From the NCBI GenBank assembly GCA_041558415.1, contig JBFFEY010000013.1:1-64000 (forward strand): a DNA stretch of 64,000 bases. The letters run 5' to 3'. The notes below the pieces were generated by a model. The model saw only the letters and a program-made list of their open reading frames with translations, searched no databases and had not been told where the DNA came from. Positions 57,351 through 64,000 of the stretch are shown one piece after another. This stretch comes from SG8-39 sp041558415. GTDB taxonomy: Bacteria; Pseudomonadota; Gammaproteobacteria; Burkholderiales; SG8-39. Positions within the stretch are counted from its first letter, which is position 1; each line of letters opens with the position of its first letter. Both the position numbers and the translations under genes were made by a program.

Positions 57351-57641
57351 ATGACGACGAATCACTGGCGGCGGCTCTTGGCGGCCGCCACACTCACACT
57401 GACGCTCACCGTCGCCGGCTGCGGCTCGAAGGTCAACGAAGAGAATTTCGCGCGCATTCAGGACGAGATGACCGAACAGCAGGTTATCGATCTGCTGGGT
57501 CAGCCCTCCGAGACCAGCAGCGTGAGCGCCCTCGGCGTGTCCGGCACATCAGCGGTATGGCGCACCGAAGACGCCGTGATCAGCGTGCAGTTCGTCAACG
57601 GCAAGGTGCGTCTCAAGCAGTTCGATCGCCCGAAGCGCTGA
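57351..57641 (+). CDS. Small SmpA/OmlA-like lipoprotein
   Basis: The protein has 96 residues with a lipobox (VAGC) and then VNEENFARIQDEMTEQQVIDLLGQPSETSSVSALGVSGTSAVWRTEDAVISVQFVNGKVRLKQF, the BamE/SmpA-like fold of two helices and three strands. It may be a periplasmic envelope lipoprotein. It is not BamE itself, since BamE lies elsewhere in other genomes and is longer. The 3' end overlaps the convergent diacylglycerol kinase-like gene by 29 bases. Confidence 0.8.
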   Translation: MTTNHWRRLLAAATLTLTLTVAGCGSKVNEENFARIQDEMTEQQVIDLLGQPSETSSVSALGVSGTSAVWRTEDAVISVQFVNGKVRLKQFDRPKR

Positions 57642-58626
57642 GCGGCGCGAGCGCCGGAACCAGCACCGAGAGCGCGGCGGGCAGCACGCTGACCGAAACG
57701 CGCCGTGTCGCGGGGAACGGCAGCTCGCCGTCCGCCTCGATCGCCATCGGCGTCTCGGATTCGAAACCGATACGCCGCGCACGCTGCATACGCACGCGCG
57801 GGTGGTCGGTATGCCGCCCGCGCATCACGCGCGGCACCAGGCCGAGAATGGCGACGCGACCGAGCGCGCCGGCCAGCATCACGTCGAGCAGGCCGTCGTC
57901 GGCGCGCGCATCCGGACACACCCAGAAGCTGCTGCCGAAGCAGCGCCCGTTCATCACTGCCGCGATCGTCGCCTCGCAGCTTTCGGGCGGCGCGTCGTCG
58001 AGCTGCAGCGTCAGGCGCAAGCGCGGGTAGGCAACTAGGGTTTTGGCGAGCGCACCGAAATAGGCGGCGCGTCCCCTCAGCCACGCCGGCATGGCGGCGG
58101 CGTTGGCGGCGCCCTGCGCGCCGAAGCCTACGTCCATGCCGTTGGCGAAATAGCGGCGCTGCACTGCGCCCGGTGGCGCCTCAACCTCGATGCAGCCGGC
58201 GTCGAAGCGGCGCGTCTGGCCACCTGCGATCGTCGCCACCGCCGTCGGCCAGTCCGGCGCCCGTCCGCCGATCGCGATCGATGGCGCGATCAGCTTGGCG
58301 AAGTCGTCGCCGCTGCCCAGCGGCAGCACGCCGAGCGCCGCGACGCGGCCGTCACCCGCGGCACGCAGCAGGCCGTTGACCACTTCGTGCACCGTGCCGT
58401 CACCTCCGGCCGCGACTACGGCCGCGTATTCGCCCGCGGCCCGCTCGGCGTGCCCGATCGCCTCGCCGCCGCGCGCCGTCGTCACCGCATCGAAATCGAC
58501 GCCGGCCGCGCGCAGCGCGCGCGCCACGAACGGCCACCGCTTTCGCGCGCGACCGCGGCCCGCCGCCGGATTGACGATGACCAGGATGCGCGTCATTCCG
58601 CGTGGGAAGCCGGCGGCCTCGCTCAT
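57613..58626 (-). CDS. Diacylglycerol kinase/sphingosine kinase-like lipid kinase
   Basis: The protein has 337 residues. VIVNPAAGRGRARK and AAGGDGTVHEVVNGLL are the nucleotide-binding motifs of the DGK catalytic family, and LPLGSGDDFAK replaces the usual GTxNDFAR. The C-terminal ADGELPF element is intact. It probably phosphorylates a lipid such as diacylglycerol. The ATG at 58626 overlaps the upstream antiporter stop as ATGA, so they are co-translated. Confidence 0.87.
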   Translation of the reverse strand: MSEAAGFPRGMTRILVIVNPAAGRGRARKRWPFVARALRAAGVDFDAVTTARGGEAIGHAERAAGEYAAVVAAGGDGTVHEVVNGLLRAAGDGRVAALGVLPLGSGDDFAKLIAPSIAIGGRAPDWPTAVATIAGGQTRRFDAGCIEVEAPPGAVQRRYFANGMDVGFGAQGAANAAAMPAWLRGRAAYFGALAKTLVAYPRLRLTLQLDDAPPESCEATIAAVMNGRCFGSSFWVCPDARADDGLLDVMLAGALGRVAILGLVPRVMRGRHTDHPRVRMQRARRIGFESETPMAIEADGELPFPATRRVSVSVLPAALSVLVPALAPLSASGDRTA

Positions 58627-61076
58627 TTGTCGGCCACGGTCCCGGCGCGCGCCGCGAGCGCCACACGCTCGGCGTGCGAAGCCTCGAGGCGGCGCAGCAC
58701 CTCGGGCTCTCTTTCGCCGAGCGCGAGCACGTCAGCGCGCGTCAGACGCAACAAGGTGCAGGGCGTCTCCGCGATCACGGTACCCTGGCGCACGTGATCG
58801 CCGAGCAGCGCGGTCTCGCCGAAGAAATCGTCTTCCCCCAGGCGACCGAGCAGCACGGCCTCGCCCTGCGCGTTCCGGCGTTCCGCGCGCAGACGCCCGT
58901 GCAGCACGATGTACAGTGCGTCACCCTTCTGCCCTTCGGCGATGACCGTGTCGTTGGCGAGAAAGTTGACGGTGTCGGCGCGTTGCGCGAGTCGCTCGAG
59001 TGTCGCCTCGCGCAAGCCGGCAAACAGCGGCACTGCGGAAACCAGGTCATGCGCATTCGGCGCCGGCTGGGCGCGCGCGATCGACGGCAGAGCAGTCAGC
59101 GCGTCCTCGATGCGTTTCACGATGCGCGCATACGCCTTGGCGCCGAGCGCACCGTGCTGGTGCGCCGCGTCCGCGCGCGCCCGCGCACTCAGCAGCGCAA
59201 CACGCTGCCAGAGCCGCGTTTCGTAAGCGCGGAAGTATTCCGGGAATTCGCGCCGCACGGATTCGATGCGTTCGCTGCGTCGCTGCAGCCGCTGCCGGTA
59301 CACGGCGGCGAGTTGCTCGCGTTCGTCTTGCGACAGCGCGTCGTCGGCGCGCAGGCCCTCGAGCGCCGCCTGCGCAGTCAGCACGCCGGCGATGTCGCGC
59401 TGCAGCCGCTGACCGAGGCGCAGGTCCTGATAGCGCGCCAGCATCCCCGCAGCCCAGTCCTGCTCGCGCAGCCGGCCGATCAGCGCCAGTTCGAGCCGCG
59501 CGAACGGGCTGCGCGGCGCCGAGGCGGTGCCGCCGTCGTACACGGGCGACTCGCGGTCGCGCAGCAGCGTGTTGCGCATGTCGAGAAACACGTAAGGCCC
59601 GATGATGCCCTTCTCATGCAGCGACCCCAGGGCCTCGAATTCCGCGTGCACGGCACGGCGGTGGCCATGGCGCAGCAACTGCTGCTCCGGCAGCACCGGC
59701 AGGTCGCGCGCCAGCACCTCGCGCAACCGGCGGCGCACGCGCCGCTGCACGCGGCGCGACATCAGGTCGAGTCGGCGAAACCGCTCGAGCACGCCTTCGG
59801 CGGCGCGCTCACCCTCCGCCAGCCCGTCGCGCAGCTCGGCCTGCTCCTCGTCGGTCATGCGGTCGATTCCGAGCCGGTGGATCACCGGGCGCACGCTCGG
59901 CGCGTTGACCAGGAGCGTGAACAGCACCACGCCGAGCGTCAGCGCCTGAATCAGCTCGCGCTCGGGCAGGGTCTCGGGGATCGACAACGCAATGGCGATT
60001 GCCAGCCCACCGCGCAGCCCGCCCCACCACAGCAGGTGCTGCTCGCCGCGGCTGATGCGTGGCAGCCTGAAACGGCGCAGCGTGACCGGGAGCAGCAGGT
60101 AAACCGGAATCGCCCGCGCGATCAGCATCAGCGCAAGCGCTACCGCGATCAGGCCCGCATTCGCAGCCAGCGACGGCAGATGCAGCGACAGTCCCATGAG
60201 CAGGAACAGCAGCGAATTGCAGACCATCGCCGCGACCTCCCACACCTGGCGGACGGCCTCCAGTGCCGCCTGCGACGCGCGCGCCACCGCGATCGCGGCG
60301 AAGGACAGCGCGGCGCCGGTGACGGCCACGACACCCGAGGCGTGCAGCGTCTCGGCGATTGCAAAGGCGGCGTAGGCCGCGACGAAGGTCATCACCAGGG
60401 CCGCGGTCTCGTCGGCCCGGCTGCGGTGCACGATTTCGATCGCGGCGACGCCGACCGCGATGCCGGTCAGCGCGCCGCCGAGAAAAACGAGTGGGAAGTC
60501 GACCAGGCCCTCGGTCACCTGCGACCATCCCAGCGCGCCGCCGAGGGCCATCGCCAGCAGGATCTTGAACAGCACCAGTGCGGTCGCATCGTTCAGCAGC
60601 GATTCGCCTTCCACCAGTACGGTGAGGCGCTGTGCCACGCCAAGCTCGCGAAACAGGGCAACCACCGCCACCGGATCGGTCGCGGAAATCAGCGCACCGA
60701 ACAGCAGCGCCGGCAGCAACGCGAGTCCCGTGATGGCCCACAGGCCGGCGCCGATCACCGCCGTCGAGACGAGCAGCGCCGGCACGGCGAGCATCAGGAT
60801 CGGCGCCGCATCCTTGATCAGCTGGCGGGCGTTGAGATTGAACGCCGATTCGAAGATCAGCACCGGCAGAAAGATGTACAGCACCAAATCGGGCGTCAGC
60901 TGAAACGCGAGCAGCGGCTCGAGCGCATCGACCCGGCGCGCGAGCGCACCGAGCGCCATGCCGAGCAGGACGAGCAACACCGTGTACGGCACGGGCAGCC
61001 GACGTCCGAGCCCCGCCGCCGCCACCGCGACCGCGAGCATGCCGGTAATGATCAGAACGACGTCGGCGATCGGCAT
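58623..61076 (-). CDS. CPA1 Na+/H+ antiporter with C-terminal cyclic-nucleotide-binding domain
   Basis: The protein has 817 residues. About 12 membrane helices (1-410) carry the CPA1 core ALISATDPVAVVALFRELG and LVEGESLLNDATALVLF, including the ND pair. A long cytoplasmic region then leads to a cyclic-nucleotide-binding domain (about 680-800) with LFAGLREATLERLAQRADTVNF, GDALYIVLHGRL and FFGETALLGDHVRQGTVIAE, which keeps the Glu and Arg that bind the cyclic nucleotide. It should exchange cations for protons under second-messenger control. It is translationally coupled to a lipid kinase gene. Confidence 0.9.
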   Translation of the reverse strand: MPIADVVLIITGMLAVAVAAAGLGRRLPVPYTVLLVLLGMALGALARRVDALEPLLAFQLTPDLVLYIFLPVLIFESAFNLNARQLIKDAAPILMLAVPALLVSTAVIGAGLWAITGLALLPALLFGALISATDPVAVVALFRELGVAQRLTVLVEGESLLNDATALVLFKILLAMALGGALGWSQVTEGLVDFPLVFLGGALTGIAVGVAAIEIVHRSRADETAALVMTFVAAYAAFAIAETLHASGVVAVTGAALSFAAIAVARASQAALEAVRQVWEVAAMVCNSLLFLLMGLSLHLPSLAANAGLIAVALALMLIARAIPVYLLLPVTLRRFRLPRISRGEQHLLWWGGLRGGLAIAIALSIPETLPERELIQALTLGVVLFTLLVNAPSVRPVIHRLGIDRMTDEEQAELRDGLAEGERAAEGVLERFRRLDLMSRRVQRRVRRRLREVLARDLPVLPEQQLLRHGHRRAVHAEFEALGSLHEKGIIGPYVFLDMRNTLLRDRESPVYDGGTASAPRSPFARLELALIGRLREQDWAAGMLARYQDLRLGQRLQRDIAGVLTAQAALEGLRADDALSQDEREQLAAVYRQRLQRRSERIESVRREFPEYFRAYETRLWQRVALLSARARADAAHQHGALGAKAYARIVKRIEDALTALPSIARAQPAPNAHDLVSAVPLFAGLREATLERLAQRADTVNFLANDTVIAEGQKGDALYIVLHGRLRAERRNAQGEAVLLGRLGEDDFFGETALLGDHVRQGTVIAETPCTLLRLTRADVLALGEREPEVLRRLEASHAERVALAARAGTVADK

Positions 61077-61149
61077 TGACGATGGCGGTGGCCGGGCCAA
61101 CAACAACGGCGCCCTGCGGCACCGTCGAGCATCGGTCAGGCGGTGCGCA

Positions 61150-61944
61150 CTACTTCTTCCACCTCGGGTCGCGCTTCTCGATGAAGGCGTCCATCCCTTC
61201 GCGGCCTTCCTCGTGCACGAAGCTGGCCGTAATGACGCGACTCGCCATCTCGTAGGCACGCTCGATGCTCAGATCCATCTGCTCGTAGAAGGCACGCTTG
61301 CCTTCGGAGAGCGTGGCCCGCGGCTTGCCGGCGAGCTTGCCCGCGAGTTCGCTGACCACTGCGTCCAGCGCCTCCGCGGGAACCACGCGATTCACCAGTC
61401 CCCATTCCATCGCGCGCTTGGCGTCGACCAGCTCACCCGTGAGCAACATCTCCATCGCATGCTTGCGATGAATGTTGCGCCCCACGGCAACACCCGGCGT
61501 CGAGCAGAAAAAGCCCCAGGTCACGCCGGGCGTGGTGAATTTCGCCGCTTCCGATGCGAGCGCCAGGTCGCACTGCGCGACCAGCTGGCAGCCCGCGGCG
61601 GCGGCGGCGCCCTGGACGCGCGCGACGACGGGCTGCGGCAGCTGCTGGATCGACAGCATCATGCGCGCACAGCGTCGAAACAGCGCTTCGACCTTGTGTT
61701 TGTCACCCAGCGTGCGGATTTCCTTCAAGTCGTGTCCTGCGCAAAAGCCCTTACCGTTGGCCGCCAGCACGACCACGCGGATGCCGTCGTCCTGGGCAAC
61801 GTTGTCCAGCGCATCCTGGATCGCGGCAATCATCTCGCTCGTCAGCAGGTTCATCTGCTTCGGACGGTTCATCGTCAACGTGCAGATCGCGTCGTGGTCC
61901 TGGCGGATCAGAACGGGTCCTTCGGCTTCGGGGACGGCGTTCAT
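61150..61944 (-). CDS. Enoyl-CoA hydratase-related protein (ECHDC3-like)
   Basis: The protein has 264 residues in the crotonase superfamily. NGKGFCAGHDLKEIRTLG and QGAAAAAGCQLVAQCDLALASEAAKF form the CoA-binding and oxyanion parts. At the catalytic-glutamate region it reads GVTWGFFCSTPGVAV, which lacks both Glu residues and resembles human ECHDC3. It may be a hydrolase or isomerase rather than a hydratase. AAGGTG precedes the ATG at 61944. It lies 128 bases after the acyl-CoA synthetase gene on the same strand. Confidence 0.83.
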   Translation of the reverse strand: MNAVPEAEGPVLIRQDHDAICTLTMNRPKQMNLLTSEMIAAIQDALDNVAQDDGIRVVVLAANGKGFCAGHDLKEIRTLGDKHKVEALFRRCARMMLSIQQLPQPVVARVQGAAAAAGCQLVAQCDLALASEAAKFTTPGVTWGFFCSTPGVAVGRNIHRKHAMEMLLTGELVDAKRAMEWGLVNRVVPAEALDAVVSELAGKLAGKPRATLSEGKRAFYEQMDLSIERAYEMASRVITASFVHEEGREGMDAFIEKRDPRWKK

Positions 61945-62006
61945 GGGTTCACCTTTCGCTTCGCAGGGCTCGGTCGTGCCACCTCAATCGATGCAGCTTT
62001 GTGTCC

Positions 62007-62046
62007 TGCATTCGCGGGGCCCCAAAGACCGGACCCCGCAAATGCA
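62007..62046. repeat. 13-bp inverted repeat downstream of the acyl-CoA synthetase gene
   Basis: TGCATTCGCGGGG (62007-62019) pairs with CCCCGCAAATGCA (62034-62046) with one mismatch, around a 14-base loop. It lies 27-66 bases beyond the synthetase stop and upstream of the enoyl-CoA hydratase gene. No T-run follows on either strand. It may be an operator or a transcript-end hairpin. Confidence 0.5.
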
Positions 62047-62072
62047 GACAATCGTTCAAAACCATCGTCGCC

Positions 62073-63722
62073 TCAGGTGTCGATCGCAGCCGCCGATTTC
62101 GCCTTTTCGCGCAACACGAATTTCTGGATCTTGCCGGTCGAGGTCTTCGGCAGTTCGCCGAACACCACCGCGCGCGGCACCTTGAAACGCGCCATGCTGG
62201 CGCGGCAGAACGCGATGATCTCCTGCTCGGTGGCCGAGGCACCGGCCTTCAGTTCGACGAAAGCGCAGGGCGTTTCGCCCCACTTGGCATCGGGCATGGC
62301 GACGACCGCGGCGGCCATCACCGCCGGGTGGCGGTAGAGCTGGTCTTCGACCTCGATCGAGCTGATGTTCTCGCCGCCGGAAATGATGATGTCCTTGGAA
62401 CGGTCCTTGATCTTGACGTAGCCGTCGAGCTGCTTCACCGCAAGGTCGCCCGAGTGGAACCAGCCGCCGCGGAAAGCCTCCTGCGTCGCCTTCGGATTCT
62501 TGAGGTAGCCCTTCATGGTGATGTTGCCGCGAAACATGATCTCGCCCATGGTCTCGCCGTCGGCCGGCACCGGGGTCATGGTCTCCGGGTCCATGACCTC
62601 GAGCCCCTCCTCCACGGTGTAGCGCACGCCCTGGCGGCCGTTCAGGGCAACCTGCTCGTCGAGCGGCAGCGCCGCCCAGCCGGGCTGCTTGGCGCAGACG
62701 GTCGCCGGCCCGTAGGTCTCGGTCAGGCCGTAGACATGCGTCAGCGAAAAGCCCATCTTTTCCATGCCCTCGATGATCGCCGCGGGCGGTGCGGCACCGG
62801 CCACCAGGCAGCTCACTCTGTGGTCGAGGCCCCGCTTCATTTCCGCGGGCGCGTTGATCAGCGTCTGGTGCACGATCGGCGCGCCGCAGTAATGCGTGAC
62901 GCGGTGCCTCTTGATCAGCCGGAAGATCTCGCCGGCGTCGACCTTGCGCAGGCAGACGTTGGTACCGGCATTCGCCGCCATGGTCCACGGAAAGCACCAG
63001 CCATTGCAATGAAACATCGGCAGCGTCCAGAGGTACACGGCGTGATGCGGCATGCCCCAGACCAGAATGTTGCCGACGCCGTTCAGGTAGGCGCCACGGT
63101 GGTGATAGACGACGCCCTTGGGGTTGCCGGTGGTGCCCGAGGTGTAATTGAGCGAGATGGCCTGCCATTCGTCCGCCGGCCACGACCATGCCCAATCGGG
63201 ATCGCCTTCCGCGAGCAGCGCCTCGTAGCTCTGCCGGCCGAGGCGCTTGCCCGGACCGTCGTACACCGCATCGTCGACGTCGATGACTTCAATGGCGCGC
63301 CCGAGCTTGGCGAGCACCGCCTCGATGGTCGGCGCAAACTCGCGATCGGTGAGCAGCATCTTGGCGCCGCCGTGATCCAGCATGAAGGCGATGGCCTCCG
63401 CGTCCAGCCGCGTGTTGAGGGTGTTGAGCACGGCGCCGGTCATCGGCACGCCGAAGTGCGCCTCGACCATGGGCGGCACGTTGGGCAGCATCGCCGCAAC
63501 CGTGTCGCCTACGCCGATGCCGCGCTTGGCGAGCGCTGCGCCGAGGCGCCGCGCGCGCGTATCGGTCTCGCGCCAGGTATAGCGGGCGTCACCATGAATC
63601 ACCGCAACCTGATCGGGATAGACGCGCGCCGCGCGCTCGATGAACGACAGCGGCGTGAGCGGCGCATAGTTCGCCGGGTTCTGCTCGAGGTCCTGCTCGT
63701 AGGGATTGGTGGATCGCGTCAT
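62073..63722 (-). CDS. Acyl-CoA synthetase (AMP-binding, medium/long-chain type)
   Basis: The protein has 549 residues. LNYTSGTTGNPKGVVYHHRGAYLN is the AMP-binding P-loop. VYGLTETYGPATV is the second motif, and SGDLAVKQLDGYVKIKDRSKDIIISGGENISSIEVEDQLYRHPAV with PKTSTGKIQKFVLR carries the C-terminal Lys. It activates a carboxylic acid to its CoA thioester. ATG 63722 was chosen; the longer upstream frame has no ribosome site. A TATACT -10 box (minus) at 63769-63764 lies about 41 bases upstream. Confidence 0.9.
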   Translation of the reverse strand: MTRSTNPYEQDLEQNPANYAPLTPLSFIERAARVYPDQVAVIHGDARYTWRETDTRARRLGAALAKRGIGVGDTVAAMLPNVPPMVEAHFGVPMTGAVLNTLNTRLDAEAIAFMLDHGGAKMLLTDREFAPTIEAVLAKLGRAIEVIDVDDAVYDGPGKRLGRQSYEALLAEGDPDWAWSWPADEWQAISLNYTSGTTGNPKGVVYHHRGAYLNGVGNILVWGMPHHAVYLWTLPMFHCNGWCFPWTMAANAGTNVCLRKVDAGEIFRLIKRHRVTHYCGAPIVHQTLINAPAEMKRGLDHRVSCLVAGAAPPAAIIEGMEKMGFSLTHVYGLTETYGPATVCAKQPGWAALPLDEQVALNGRQGVRYTVEEGLEVMDPETMTPVPADGETMGEIMFRGNITMKGYLKNPKATQEAFRGGWFHSGDLAVKQLDGYVKIKDRSKDIIISGGENISSIEVEDQLYRHPAVMAAAVVAMPDAKWGETPCAFVELKAGASATEQEIIAFCRASMARFKVPRAVVFGELPKTSTGKIQKFVLREKAKSAAAIDT

Positions 63723-63763
63723 GTCCCGCGCTCGTGCTGTCCGTCGCCTGCAATCAGTCGGTA

Positions 63764-63771
63764 GTATAGCC
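63764..63771. promoter_or_regulatory. Overlapping divergent -10 boxes
   Basis: On the minus strand 63769-63764 reads TATACT, near consensus, 41 bases before the acyl-CoA synthetase ATG. On the plus strand the same place reads TAGTATAG, with TATAGC at 63766-63771 lying 15 bases before the methyltransferase ATG. The two promoters would exclude each other. Confidence 0.4.
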
Positions 63772-63786
63772 TCGGCGGATTCGGCG

Positions 63787-64000
63787 ATGAGACCCTTCAA
63801 GAAGCTTCCCGGCGCCCTGTTCCGCGCGCTCGGCTACTACCCGACGCGGCTGCGCGGCGCGCCGCTGCGCGTCGACCCGAACCACTGGCGTTTCTGGCGC
63901 AAGGCGGCGCGTGGGCTGTGGGAGCCGGACACGCTCGCGCTGCTCGAACAGCAGCTGTCGCCGCAGATGACGGTCTGCGACATCGGCGCGTGGATCGGCC
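63787..64000 (+). CDS. FkbM-type methyltransferase, N-terminal part (cut by window edge)
   Basis: The first 71 residues are visible; the gene runs off the right end. It opens with MRPFKKLPGALFRALGYY and reaches VCDIGAWIG, the SAM-binding motif I of FkbM-like O-methyltransferases (DIGAWIGP). The ATG at 63787 is divergent from the acyl-CoA synthetase across 64 bases. The substrate is unknown. Confidence 0.65.
   Translation, partial: MRPFKKLPGALFRALGYYPTRLRGAPLRVDPNHWRFWRKAARGLWEPDTLALLEQQLSPQMTVCDIGAWIG

Overview
The window is very GC-rich, densely packed bacterial DNA. The gene content points to an environmental betaproteobacterium: a split PqiA with PqiB and PqiC, a YbfB-type MFS carrier, many acyl-CoA and CoA-transferase genes, a cytochrome c, and FNR/ANR-like operator sequences. 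This is an inference from gene content; there is no rRNA or tRNA gene here to test it. About 57 protein genes are supported. No IS element, phage, CRISPR array or structural RNA gene was recognised.

Positions 1-11,480 are the loosest and most accessory-looking part. They hold a truncated molybdopterin oxidoreductase, a TcuA-like flavoprotein, an unannotated 29-residue membrane peptide (2565-2654, minus), and the first of three class III cyclase/TolB-like/TPR proteins. A radical-SAM, beta-propeller-like and DUF2085 operon follows, then three small exported proteins with strong Shine-Dalgarno sites. The long gaps here carry a family of short elements bounded by inverted GACCGCT/GTCTGCT ends (two complete copies, both exactly 58 bp) and one 23-bp-stem hairpin.

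Positions 11,481-30,465 hold a YbfB-type carrier, an RraA protein, a D-2-hydroxyacid dehydrogenase and an ATP-grasp protein. Next is a six-gene CoA-linked catabolic operon (maoC, acyl-CoA dehydrogenase, CoA transferase, quinone-oxidoreductase type, enoyl-CoA hydratase, VOC). After it come hemerythrin, a SYLF protein, a lipoprotein hydrolase, two small envelope proteins, the pqiA1-pqiA2-pqiB-pqiC lipid-transport operon and an MDR reductase.

Positions 30,466-43,744 hold CorA, a ferritin-like protein, pirin, an MFS carrier, and DUF1326. A minus-strand run then carries a LOG protein, an ABC-F ATPase and two more cyclase paralogues, with a divergent acyl-CoA dehydrogenase.

Positions 43,752-49,414 are the most interesting part: six minus-strand genes joined by 4-nt overlaps or 1-5-nt gaps. 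In transcription order they are a C39-like peptidase, a RimK-type ATP-grasp ligase with a long N-terminal domain, a GCS2-type carboxylate-amine ligase, an N-formylglutamate amidohydrolase, a DUF2272 lipoprotein, and a secreted DUF6675-like protein. They look like a peptide- or isopeptide-forming system with processing and envelope components. The operon has its own candidate leaderless promoter, placed directly behind four 9-bp tandem repeats.

Positions 49,465-64,000 hold a ketoglutarate-semialdehyde-type dehydrogenase with FAH and MaoC proteins, and a hydroxyacid dehydrogenase / citryl-CoA lyase-like / acyl-CoA dehydrogenase operon. Beyond these are stress-type genes (host attachment protein, DUF72, HPF-like, small lipoprotein), a diacylglycerol kinase-like gene coupled to a CPA1 antiporter with a cyclic-nucleotide domain, an enoyl-CoA hydratase and acyl-CoA synthetase pair, and the start of an FkbM-type methyltransferase.
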